Shown here: positions 20,471 to 27,946 of the stretch, one piece after another
Numbering within the stretch: position 1 is the stretch's first letter
How the letters are laid out: every line of letters begins with the position of its first letter
Assembly: GCA_945946655.1 (NCBI GenBank)
Contig: CAMEWM010000002.1
Location: forward strand, 1-48,926
Length of the DNA stretch: 48,926 bases
Direction of reading: 5' to 3'
Source of the DNA: an uncultured Clostridium sp.
Lineage (GTDB): Bacteria > Bacillota > Clostridia > TANB77 > CAG-508
Notes under the pieces: generated by a model
The model's database searches: none
Told to the model about the DNA's origin: nothing
The model's input: the letters and a program-made list of their open reading frames with translations, nothing else
Translations under genes and position numbers: made by a program

Positions 20471-21237
20471 TTAATTAGAATTATTAATTTCTTCTATAAT
20501 TTCCTTTCCTGTCATTTCACAAGGAACATTTATTCTTTTTATATAATCTTTATTAAATTTATTAAAATAATTTACCCCTATATCATACACTTGCATATCA
20601 ATTCCATTTAGTTTCAAAACCCATACAGTAGCCTTTGTATATGCTCCATATGGATATGAAAATATTTTTACATATTTCTTACCTAAGTTTTTTCTATGAT
20701 TCTATAAGATTCTAATACATCGTCTCTAATCTCTTTGACATCAAGCTTATCGTAAAACACATGTCTTTTACTGTGACTGCATATTTCTACAATCCCACTA
20801 TTTTGCATTTCTAAACATTCTTTCCATCCTAGATATCTTTTTCCATTTATTTCCTTTCCTATTTTATCTGTAACTATGAAAATAGATGCCTTGATATTGT
20901 ACTTATTTAAAATAGGATAAATATACTCATAATTGCTATAATACCCATCATCCATATTAATTAATATGGGCTTGTTTGGAAGCTCTATTTTTCCATTATA
21001 AGCTTCGTTAAGTTCTTCCATGGATATAAATGTATACCCATTTTCTAAAAGAACTTTTATATTTTCCTCAAAACTTTGAGGTGTATTAATATAATTGAAA
21101 TTTTCTGGATCATTCTCAGGAACTACGGTCGTAAAATCATGATAAAGTAATATTGGTATTTTTACATCTGATCTTTTATTATTCTTATATTGCCAAAAAG
21201 CAATAATTATACTTGCTATTATTATGACTAATATCAA
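20471..21237 (-). CDS. Polysaccharide deacetylase, membrane-anchored, frameshifted near the C-terminus
   Basis: This is a NodB-fold carbohydrate esterase (CE4) with an N-terminal membrane anchor, acting outside the cell on an N-acetylated glycan. Visible motifs are PILLYHDF, the metal and catalytic DDGY in INMDDGYYSNYEYIYP, and the HxxxH zinc ligands in CSHSKRHVFY. The frame hits a stop at 20683 after IIEKT. One extra A in the six-A run at 20688-20693 would restore a reading NLGKKYVKIFSYPYGAYTKA and on to 20471, matching the conserved FxYPYG end of the family (255 residues in total). The annotated start is a TTG without a ribosome binding site; an ATT at 21264, seven bases after AGAGGTG, gives a better start (IKIRYLIITLILV). 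Divergent from a family-2 glycosyltransferase. Confidence 0.85.
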
Positions 21238-21372
21238 TGTAATAATTAAATATCTTATTTTAATTTTAGGTCACCTCTATATATTTTATTCACTTTATCG
21301 TTTTTTTTGATATTTTTTTACATTTTTCACAATTTCTCTACATCTTTCATACGATATTATGAGGTGATAAAA

Positions 21373-22647
21373 ATGTTTTTAATATCAACTATGACTGCAT
21401 TTTTCTATCTTATATTTTCTATTTTTATAAATATTAGTTGGATTACTGAAATAGCATGCTATTTTGGATATTTCTTAGCAATATATCTGGTAACCTTTAT
21501 AGCATTAATTCCTGGTTTTAATTTTGTTTTTATGTTCATTAGTTTATTGTTTAGCAAAAAAGAGAGAAAACAATGTATTCACAAAGAAGATGATGTTACT
21601 ATATTAATACCAGTTTATAATGCCAAAAACTGTATCGAGGAAACAATTAAATCTATTAGATCTCAAAAATATTGTGGAGATATTTATATCAATATAATTG
21701 ATGATGGTTCTACTGATGGTTCATTAGAATTGTTAAAGTCTATGGATTTAGATTCAAAAATAACGCTATTTGAATCCCCTCATATGGGCAAAGCATTTGC
21801 TCTGAATAAGGGATTACAGCATGTCAAAACGGATTATACAATCACAGTAGATAGCGATACAATTCTTCATCCATTAGCTGTAAGAAATATCATGAATAAA
21901 TTGCTAAACTCAAGTAAAAAAACTGCAGCTACAGCTGGATGCATATTTGTAAAAAATGCTAAAAAAAGTTTTATTACAAAGTTACAGGAATGGGATTATA
22001 CCTTAGGAATATTTGGTGTAAAATTGTATCAAGGAAATTATAATTCAACTTTAGTCGCTCAAGGTGCATTTAGTGCTTATAAAACAAAACTTTTAAAAGA
22101 AATAGGTGGATGGCAAAATTGCGTAGGAGAAGATATTGTTTTAACTTGGGACTTATTAAGTAAAGGATACGAAACTAATTTTGCTAAAAACGCAATTGCT
22201 TTTACTGAAGTTCCAGAAAAGTTATCTGCTCTAGGAAAACAAAGAAAAAGATGGGCTACAGGAATGATAGAAGCTTTTAAAAAGACAAAAATAATAACTT
22301 CTAAAAACATGAACTTTAAATCAAAATTCTTAATGTGCTTAAATATATTTTTCCCTTTTATAGACCTTGCTCTTTTAATATTTATTCCATTAGGTTTAAT
22401 CTTATTAGCATTTGGAAATCAATTACTAATAGGATGGCTATCTTTACTTGTTATCCTTCTTGGAATGTTACTTTGTTTAGTTGTTGAAATTAAAAGAAAA
22501 AATATGTTAAAAGAAATTGGCTGTAAATTAGAAAAAAGAAGTATATTAGCTTTTATATTTTATGTTTTATTATATGCATTTACTTTGGCTCTTTACTGTT
22601 TAATTGGTTATATTTCAGAATTAATAAATGCAAAAAAAGAATGGTAA
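21373..22647 (+). CDS. Processive family-2 glycosyltransferase (PgaC/IcaA-like)
   Basis: This 424-residue membrane enzyme has two N-terminal helices, a GT-A domain (ILIPVYNAKNCIEETIKSI, DDGSTDGS, the DxD in TVDSDTILHPL, GEDIVLTW, and QRKRWATG), and three C-terminal membrane helices. The Q(R)xRW signature with flanking helices marks a processive synthase such as those for poly-N-acetylglucosamine, hyaluronan or cellulose. The ATG at 21373 follows GAGGTG by 6 bases, so the longer reading from 21307 is rejected. Its divergent neighbour is a polysaccharide deacetylase, the same pairing as icaA/icaB or pgaC/pgaB, so a partially deacetylated amino-sugar polymer is likely. Confidence 0.9.
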   Translation: MFLISTMTAFFYLIFSIFINISWITEIACYFGYFLAIYLVTFIALIPGFNFVFMFISLLFSKKERKQCIHKEDDVTILIPVYNAKNCIEETIKSIRSQKYCGDIYINIIDDGSTDGSLELLKSMDLDSKITLFESPHMGKAFALNKGLQHVKTDYTITVDSDTILHPLAVRNIMNKLLNSSKKTAATAGCIFVKNAKKSFITKLQEWDYTLGIFGVKLYQGNYNSTLVAQGAFSAYKTKLLKEIGGWQNCVGEDIVLTWDLLSKGYETNFAKNAIAFTEVPEKLSALGKQRKRWATGMIEAFKKTKIITSKNMNFKSKFLMCLNIFFPFIDLALLIFIPLGLILLAFGNQLLIGWLSLLVILLGMLLCLVVEIKRKNMLKEIGCKLEKRSILAFIFYVLLYAFTLALYCLIGYISELINAKKEW

Positions 22648-22674
22648 GTAAAAAACTCCTAGAAATGTTATAAT

Positions 22675-22706
22675 GGAAAGAGGGGCTATTATTAGCCCCT
22701 CTTTCC
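22675..22706. terminator. Bidirectional terminator between glycosyltransferase and HNH genes
   Basis: A perfect 14-base-pair stem GGAAAGAGGGGCTA/TAGCCCCTCTTTCC with a four-base loop. It abuts the stop codon of the convergent HNH gene. T-runs are short on both sides. Confidence 0.7.
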
Positions 22707-23338
22707 TACACTCTAACAACATTTTCAAGCCTTATTACCGGAATATACGCTATATCAAAATCTCTCGCAAACAATACCGTGTTATATCCATCCAACAACC
22801 GCCCATTTTTATCTACCACAGCTGGTCGCGGAAAATGCTGGTATTTTTCATAAAACTCTTGTATCTTGTAATATCTTTTTCCTCTTGTGTATTGTCCATT
22901 ATCTTCGCAGATCACCTTATCCCTTTCTTCATACTCTATCCATTCTTCTGGAAGTATAAAACCAATAGTTTTAAATATAGATTCTCTTTCCTCTTTAATT
23001 TCAGCTAAATATTGCTTAGCTTCTTTCTTAGGAAGTTCCCTCCATATCAAAAATTCTTCATGGGTTAAGTTGCTCTTGCTAGAATTGCATTTTGGACAAC
23101 AAGGAAATAGATTATTCGTGATACTTACACCGCCAGTATCTCTGGGATACCGATGGTCAAGCGTACTTGCTTTTCCACGTTTTATTCGTTTATTACAGTA
23201 TATACACTTCTTTCTTTTGCAAGCATATGTTAAGTCATACATAAGACTTTCATATGATACCATTCTGTATATATATAGCATCCCGTTTAGGACTTTTGCA
23301 AATGGTGTTTCAAATTTTTCTGGCAGGTCCATAATCAT
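22706..23338 (-). CDS. HNH endonuclease-like protein with a ParB-like C-terminal segment
   Basis: This 210-residue protein has a zinc-type HNH core: CIYCNKRIKRG, then LDHRYPRDTGG, NNLFPCCPKCNSSKSN, about residues 45-95. The two CxxC pairs, the DHRxP catalytic histidine and the late Asn are all present. The C-terminal part (about residues 165-210: PRPAVVDKNGRLLDGYNTVLFARDF then IAYIPVIRLE) resembles a ParB/sulfiredoxin-like N-terminal domain, which recognises nucleotides. The ATG at 23338 follows GAGGTGG by six bases; a GTG at 23353 is less likely. The gene is single, with its own promoter. Function unknown; a house-keeping or defence nuclease is possible. Confidence 0.8.
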   Translation of the reverse strand: MIMDLPEKFETPFAKVLNGMLYIYRMVSYESLMYDLTYACKRKKCIYCNKRIKRGKASTLDHRYPRDTGGVSITNNLFPCCPKCNSSKSNLTHEEFLIWRELPKKEAKQYLAEIKEERESIFKTIGFILPEEWIEYEERDKVICEDNGQYTRGKRYYKIQEFYEKYQHFPRPAVVDKNGRLLDGYNTVLFARDFDIAYIPVIRLENVVRV

Positions 23339-23386
23339 GATATTCCACCTCACTCATGAGAAACGTTTGCAGTTGCGTACTGCTTT

Positions 23387-23416
23387 ATATATATCATAAA
23401 ATCTTTCAGTTTACAA
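23387..23416 (-). promoter_or_regulatory. Promoter of the HNH gene
   Basis: TTGTAA and TATATA with an 18-base spacer on the minus strand, about 50 bases before the start. Confidence 0.45.
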
Positions 23417-23439
23417 GTAATTATTATCATAAAATATGA

Positions 23440-23474
23440 CATGGTGGAGAGCTTAATTGTACTCTCCACCATGC
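23440..23474 (-). terminator. Terminator after the small GC-rich membrane protein gene
   Basis: A perfect 12-base-pair stem CATGGTGGAGAG/CTCTCCACCATG with an eleven-base loop, 10 bases after the stop. The T-run is weak. Confidence 0.65.
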
Positions 23475-23483
23475 CATCTCGTC

Positions 23484-23741
23484 TCACATCACCAGCCAAG
23501 GCAGCAGCCATCTGATGAGGAGAAGTGATAAGAATATCACAATCGTCAGAATCCGTCCAACAAAGAAGATGTTGTAACAGACCTTGAAGGGTTTGAGTTT
23601 CTTTGTCAGCTGGAAAATCAAGCTGAGAATCCAAGAAAGCACCGTGCCTACCAGGATAACCCAGAAGATCGAGCTCGTGATGTCAACTGCGACAGCCACG
23701 AATCCCAGGATGAAAAGAACTACAATTGCCAGATACTCCAT
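23484..23741 (-). CDS. Small membrane protein of unknown function, atypical base composition
   Basis: This 85-residue protein has three predicted membrane helices (EYLAIVVLFILGFVAVAV, FWVILVGTVLSWILSLIF, and ILTIVIFLSLLLIRWLLP) and a basic loop KKLKPFK. I recognise no family. Its codons are richer in G and C than its neighbours, as in the 70-residue acidic gene at 10493. It has a strong promoter, an AGAGGTG ribosome binding site six bases before the ATG at 23741, and its own terminator, so it is an expressed single gene. A longer start at 23759 overlaps the ribosome binding site and is rejected. Confidence 0.75.
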   Translation of the reverse strand: MEYLAIVVLFILGFVAVAVDITSSIFWVILVGTVLSWILSLIFQLTKKLKPFKVCYNIFFVGRILTIVIFLSLLLIRWLLPWLVM

Positions 23742-23793
23742 ACTGTACACCTCTTTCATTTTTTCAAAAAATCCAATTCGGATTGCTAACTTT

Positions 23794-23822
23794 ATTATAG
23801 CATATTTTAGCTATTTTTTCAA
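23794..23822 (-). promoter_or_regulatory. Promoter of the small GC-rich membrane protein gene
   Basis: TTGAAA and a perfect TATAAT with a 17-base spacer on the minus strand. Confidence 0.75.
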
Positions 23823-23844
23823 ATTTAGATATTATCATAGATCT

Positions 23845-24528
23845 TTATTCCCCATTATAGTAGAAATCCGGAACATTCCCCACTATAACAGATTCTGCAA
23901 TTAAAACCTGATTATCAATTTTTTGCTTAATTGTATTATATGGAGTCAATATTGTAGCCTCGCATGTTAGCAACAAATAAATCCTATGTAAAGTCTGGTT
24001 TATCCCCTGTGCTTTAAATTCAGATTCTAATTTAGTATCTACATTTCCCACATTTGTTATCTTAATATGAATTTTAGGTCCTGATGCAGAAAAAAGCTTT
24101 ATTCCTAAAATGCTTCCAGAGTATATGTATATATCAGTATTCTCTTCTTTTCTAAATCTATTAATAATGTTTACTGGAATATCTGACATTATTTGATTTA
24201 TATTTTTTGTATTTGTTTGTAACATTTTTATATTTCCTTCATTATCCCTTATTATTGTAATCAAGTCATCATATGAATACTTATCCATAATTACAGTAGC
24301 TTCTTCATTAGATATTTGTGTTGCTATATTTTTTGCTTTATCAATACACAAATCGTTTATTATTGGATTAATTGCTTTCGTGATACTACAAAATGTTAAT
24401 ATGGCAATTAAAATTATAGCAATAATACTAATTATAGAATTTTCTTTATTATTTCCACTTTTATTTGTCAGATAATTGTTTTTTGAGAAGCATAACCTTG
24501 GTCTCGAATATATTTTACTTTCTTGCAT
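23845..24528 (-). CDS. yunB: Sporulation protein YunB
   Basis: This 227-residue protein has an N-terminal membrane segment (IISIIAIILIAILTF, about residues 35-52) and an extracellular domain. The YunB-specific features are KAKNIATQISNEEA, the loop GPKIHIKITNVGNVDTKLESEFKAQGINQTLHRIYL and the C-terminal ESVIVGNVPDFYYN. YunB is a SigE-controlled sporulation protein of the mother cell with unknown biochemistry. The ATG at 24528 is preceded by AAAGGA; an in-frame TTG at 24543 overlaps that site. It lies downstream of sipL, separated by a terminator hairpin. Confidence 0.9.
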   Translation of the reverse strand: MQESKIYSRPRLCFSKNNYLTNKSGNNKENSIISIIAIILIAILTFCSITKAINPIINDLCIDKAKNIATQISNEEATVIMDKYSYDDLITIIRDNEGNIKMLQTNTKNINQIMSDIPVNIINRFRKEENTDIYIYSGSILGIKLFSASGPKIHIKITNVGNVDTKLESEFKAQGINQTLHRIYLLLTCEATILTPYNTIKQKIDNQVLIAESVIVGNVPDFYYNGE

Positions 24529-24548
24529 GTTTATTCCTTTCAATAAAA

Positions 24549-24568
24549 GGAGTGAATAGTTTCACTCC
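24549..24568 (-). terminator. Terminator between sipL and yunB
   Basis: A stem GGAGTGAA/TTCACTCC with a four-base loop, followed by TTTTATT on the minus strand. Because yunB starts only 20 bases later, it may act as a partial or attenuating terminator. Confidence 0.65.
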
Positions 24569-24575
24569 CTATCGC

Positions 24576-26099
24576 TTATCTTGGTATAAATAACTGCTCT
24601 CCTGGCATTATTACATCTGGATTTTCTATGCTATTAACCTTAACAATTTCATCAACAGTACTTCCAAAACGTTTTGCTATTTTCCACAATGTATCCCCTA
24701 CTTTAGTGTAATATATTACTATGCTAAAGCTTTCTCTATTTTTTACTTCAGTTTCATTTATACTCTCTATTAAGCTTATCTCGCCCTCTTTTATTACATT
24801 TAGTTTAAAATTTAAATCTATTTTAATATCTATTGTATTGTCTGACATCACTACAAAGTCTTTCTTTACCAAATTGATATTCGTCTCTATTTTAGATTTA
24901 TTAGTTATATTAGATGAAGTTACTGCAAATTCAAATGGTTCTATTACATTTTTTACATTTATTCTTGACGAATGTTCTTCCTCATATATAAATGTCAGGT
25001 TTAATTCTCCTTGATAATTAACTCTACCATCCTCTACTTGATTGTTTATTATTGTTGTTCTAACCTCAACATCATATATTTTGTTTTGTCTTATTTCTTC
25101 TATTTTTTCTTGCTTTCTCATATTAAAAGTTTCATTTATTTCATTTTTATCTATAATTACTTTCATGGTCTTTTTAGTATATTTAATTTCTGCCGTTTTA
25201 CTATAAAGGTCTTGTATCATATTAATTTCATGCTGTTTATATACAAAGCAAAACACTTCTATCTCCGCCTCTACATGCATAGAATGCTCTTCTACATTAT
25301 TAGGCTTTACTAGAATATTTTTTAATTCATATGACACGTCACATAAGTTTTCTTCGTTTACATCCTGCATATCTATAAAGCCCATAACAGGAATAGTTGC
25401 GTTTACTGTATTTATTCTTCCATCGTCGGTTAAATACATTATTTTAAATACTGCATCTGCTTTTGTTAGTACTTTATTATAACTAATTTTATTTTCCTTA
25501 TTTTCTAGGGATATCCCTACTTTTATTATTTCTGATAAGTTATCAACATTATCTATAGCGACTGTATCTTTAGCATATACTTTAGTCGATCCATTCCCGA
25601 TTAGTGAATTTATATTAACTTTTTCATTTAATAATTGCATATCTGATCTATCTTCTATTGAATCTATATATTCAACATTTTCATTTGAATATGCAGTTAC
25701 TGCCAATTGTACATTAGCTTTTAGGCTCACTTTTCTGCCATTAAGTATTTTGCATTCTATATTTGTTAATTCCGATCTACATTCTAGTTGCATATTGCTC
25801 TTTATTTCTTTCATATCTATAGTCCTAGAAAAATCAATACTTGTATTCAATGCTCTCATACTTGAATTTTCATCATCTGCAATATAAATAACATAAGAAT
25901 TTATACTTCCATCTAGTTTAATTTTTCCATCTTGAATTTCTTTTTTATACATACATATATTTCCGTTTGCCGATACTATACTTAAAACATCTGGTTTTAC
26001 ATCTGGAACAATCTCATCACCTTCTACTGTTATTTTTTCATTCTTTTGTCCAACTATTTGATTTATGCATAAATTATTTTTGGATAATTTCATAGCCAT
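24576..26099 (-). CDS. sipL: SipL-like spore coat assembly protein (DUF3794 and LysM)
   Basis: This 507-residue protein has repeated SPOCS/DUF3794 domains. It opens with KLSKNNLCINQIVGQKNEKITVEGDEIVPDVKPDVLSIV and ends with a LysM domain (YTKVGDTLWKIAKRFGSTVDEIVKVNSI then PDVIMPGEQLFIP). SipL of Clostridioides difficile has the same layout and binds the coat ATPase SpoIVA through LysM. It is a mother-cell protein with no signal peptide. The ATG at 26099 follows AGGAGG by seven bases; the longer reading from 26144 is rejected. Confidence 0.88.
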   Translation of the reverse strand: MAMKLSKNNLCINQIVGQKNEKITVEGDEIVPDVKPDVLSIVSANGNICMYKKEIQDGKIKLDGSINSYVIYIADDENSSMRALNTSIDFSRTIDMKEIKSNMQLECRSELTNIECKILNGRKVSLKANVQLAVTAYSNENVEYIDSIEDRSDMQLLNEKVNINSLIGNGSTKVYAKDTVAIDNVDNLSEIIKVGISLENKENKISYNKVLTKADAVFKIMYLTDDGRINTVNATIPVMGFIDMQDVNEENLCDVSYELKNILVKPNNVEEHSMHVEAEIEVFCFVYKQHEINMIQDLYSKTAEIKYTKKTMKVIIDKNEINETFNMRKQEKIEEIRQNKIYDVEVRTTIINNQVEDGRVNYQGELNLTFIYEEEHSSRINVKNVIEPFEFAVTSSNITNKSKIETNINLVKKDFVVMSDNTIDIKIDLNFKLNVIKEGEISLIESINETEVKNRESFSIVIYYTKVGDTLWKIAKRFGSTVDEIVKVNSIENPDVIMPGEQLFIPR

Positions 26100-26142
26100 A
26101 TTTTTACCTCCTATCAATCTTAATTTATGTATATTATTAAGC

Positions 26143-26176
26143 AAAAAAAAAAATTCCTATTTTTTAGGAATTTTTT
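26143..26176 (-). terminator. Terminator of veg
   Basis: A stem AAATTCCTA/TAGGAATTT followed on the minus strand by a long T-run, 6 bases after the veg stop. Confidence 0.85.
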
Positions 26177-26181
26177 CATTA

Positions 26182-26487
26182 TTATCTTATATTATATTCT
26201 TTTCTTTTCTTCTTAGATTCATCTTCTGGTGGTATTATCGGACTATAAGTTTGTCCATCAAACACTTGAAGTTCAACAGTTCTTGTTAGTATATCAGTGT
26301 AACTATATGTTACATTTCTTTGATTTTCATCATATTTAACTATAAAAATACTTGGATATACTTTTTCTAACGTTGCCTCTTTTTCAAATGGTCTGTTTCT
26401 TCCTAGAGAACCTTTCACAATTATCTTTTGTCCAATCTTTTCACTAATATCTGTCTTTAGATTTGTAATGTCATTTGGATAAATCAT
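26182..26487 (-). CDS. veg: Veg-family protein
   Basis: This 101-residue protein matches the Veg family (DUF1021): NLKTDISEKIGQKIIVKGSLGRNRP, YPSIFIVKYDEN and the diagnostic VTYSYTDILTRTVEL. In Bacillus subtilis Veg is highly expressed and stimulates biofilm matrix gene expression through SinR. The Bacillus protein has 86 residues; this one has a charged C-terminal extension (PPEDESKKKRKEYNIR). Its neighbourhood here contains matrix-like genes, but the link is only positional. Confidence 0.93.
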   Translation of the reverse strand: MIYPNDITNLKTDISEKIGQKIIVKGSLGRNRPFEKEATLEKVYPSIFIVKYDENQRNVTYSYTDILTRTVELQVFDGQTYSPIIPPEDESKKKRKEYNIR

Positions 26488-26517
26488 GATATATCACCAC
26501 TCCTTTAAGATGTGCTT

Positions 26518-26546
26518 ATTATACCATTTTTTACAAAATAAGTCAA
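26518..26546 (-). promoter_or_regulatory. Strong SigA-type promoter of veg
   Basis: TTGACT and TATAAT with a 17-base spacer on the minus strand. The Bacillus veg promoter is also known to be very strong. Confidence 0.85.
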
Positions 26547-26674
26547 AAAGCGTCATTACAGTTTATTCTTCTGTAACTAGCTATTTACAAGTCTTTTAAC
26601 GTTTTCATCGTCTTTTATTACAATTGTATTACATTTTTATAAATTGCTTATCTGCTCTAGTATCTAAATATATA

Positions 26675-26714
26675 AAAATAGATATACTAATCTATAGTAT
26701 ATCTATTTTTATTG
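26675..26714 (-). terminator. Terminator of the first TasA-like gene
   Basis: A perfect 15-base-pair stem AAAATAGATATACTA and its complement with a five-base loop, about 20 bases after the stop. The region 26550-26674 shows nothing else that I can assign. Confidence 0.75.
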
Positions 26715-26734
26715 TTTTGTTTATTTTTGTATCA

Positions 26735-27727
26735 CTATGGAGCTGTTGCTGTAAATTGTAAATCAAATTTAATATTTGAACCTGATGCACCATTTTCACA
26801 GTCAACATCTTGTCCTTCAACCCACATATATACTCTTATCTTTGTTACTCCTGCTTTTAATTGCTTAAACTCTATAGTTGATGTACTGCTATCAACTGTT
26901 TTGTATGCAGGAGTTATAGCAGAGAAATATGTATCACTTGGATTTGCAGTTGTTACTTGTTTCATTGGTATAGTGCTTGCTGGTATATTAGCTTTTATTC
27001 CATAATAAGGTATTAATGAACCTCCTGTAGTAGTTGTCGTTACTTGGTAATAATCACGAGCAGCTGCCACACCTAATGATGTATGTGTATTATAGTTTGG
27101 TTCCCATATATCTGCTGTTCCACCAGTTAAAGATAGTTTTCTCATAGTAGAAGGATCTGTATCTGCAGTAGTATTTCCCTCTGTTATAAAAGCTACACGT
27201 GCCGCATTTTTTAATCCTTGATCCTTATCTCCAGCAAATGTAACCTTTGAATTAGGCGTCATATATATAGTTGTATCTGTATCAACTTTTAAGAATAAAT
27301 CAAATGCAATGTATCTTCCATTTGTTCCTGTTGTGTCTGTTTGTTTTGTTGCTGATAAATAATACTCTCCACCTTTAGTATCATCTGCCTCAACAACGCC
27401 ATAGAATATATCCATTTTTCCATCGGTTACATTTCCGGCACTTGATACTGGCTCTAGATTTGTTTCAGGCAATTGATTTACTAAATCTGTATAAGTTCCT
27501 GCAGCTGTTGACAAATCTTTTTTTTCTAGTACAGTTTTCCAATTTGTTGCATCTGCTGAAATCTGTAAACCATTAGATGCCTTAACATTTACTTGCAATG
27601 TACTTACAGTTACTGTTTGGTTAGCTGTAAACCATGCATAAGATGATGTGATTAGTAATAATGCCATTAATAATAGTAGCAATATTGCTGATTTTAAACT
27701 TGTTTTCTTTTGCTTCTTTTTACTCAT
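26735..27727 (-). CDS. TasA/camelysin-like secreted protein (SipW-type signal)
   Basis: This 330-residue exported protein has a basic N-terminus (MSKKKQKKTSLK), a hydrophobic core of L-rich text and the SipW-type cleavage region TSSYAWFTANQTVTV. The rest is beta-rich and Thr/Ser-rich. Near the C-terminus is MWVEGQDVDCENGASGSNIKFDLQF, with a close counterpart (IWIEGDDPDCVDALIGG) in the next gene. The N-terminal pattern is that of substrates of SipW-like signal peptidases, which include the fibre proteins TasA and camelysin. It is monocistronic, with a strong promoter and a row of phased boxes upstream, so it could be the most abundant subunit. The ATG at 27727 follows GAGAGGA. Confidence 0.82.
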   Translation of the reverse strand: MSKKKQKKTSLKSAILLLLLMALLLITSSYAWFTANQTVTVSTLQVNVKASNGLQISADATNWKTVLEKKDLSTAAGTYTDLVNQLPETNLEPVSSAGNVTDGKMDIFYGVVEADDTKGGEYYLSATKQTDTTGTNGRYIAFDLFLKVDTDTTIYMTPNSKVTFAGDKDQGLKNAARVAFITEGNTTADTDPSTMRKLSLTGGTADIWEPNYNTHTSLGVAAARDYYQVTTTTTGGSLIPYYGIKANIPASTIPMKQVTTANPSDTYFSAITPAYKTVDSSTSTIEFKQLKAGVTKIRVYMWVEGQDVDCENGASGSNIKFDLQFTATAP

Positions 27728-27768
27728 TTTATATAATTCCTCTCTCTCCTTATTTTCTATGTATATTA

Positions 27769-27797
27769 AAGATACCACACTATAAATTTCAAGTCAA
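27769..27797 (-). promoter_or_regulatory. SigA-type promoter of the TasA-like gene
   Basis: TTGACT and TATCTT with a 17-base spacer on the minus strand, about 40 bases before the start. Confidence 0.65.
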
Positions 27798-27812
27798 TAT
27801 TTGCTCTATATT

Positions 27813-27868
27813 TGTAATTTAATTGTAATTTTATGTAATATTATGTAATACAAATGTATATTTTGTAA
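27813..27868. promoter_or_regulatory. Helically phased TGTAA/TTACA boxes upstream of the TasA-like promoter
   Basis: Five TGTAA copies, starting at 27813, 27824, 27834, 27844 and 27864, plus one variant TGTAT at 27855, occur at 9-11 base intervals, that is, one per DNA turn on the same face. They lie just upstream of the -35 box. This is the usual layout for cooperative binding of an activator or response regulator. The regulator is unknown. Confidence 0.5.
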
Positions 27869-27890
27869 CATTTTACTATCAAAAAGAAAA

Positions 27891-27917
27891 AAGTGTCATT
27901 TTTTATAAATAACACTC
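27891..27917 (-). terminator. Terminator after the 260-residue anchored protein gene
   Basis: A stem AGTGTCATTT/AAATAACACT with one mismatch, followed on the minus strand by TTTTTTCTTTTT. Confidence 0.7.
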
Positions 27918-27946
27918 TTAACCTTTGATAAAATATCATTTTTAAT

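Noticed and set aside
23350-23634. A 94-residue minus-strand frame overlapping the small GC-rich membrane protein gene
   Set aside because: It overlaps in another frame, spans the terminator hairpin and lacks a ribosome binding site; the 85-residue frame has promoter, ribosome binding site and terminator.
26550-26674. Possible regulatory RNA between veg and the TasA-like gene
   Set aside because: A TTACA pair is present but no stable structure or gene could be seen.
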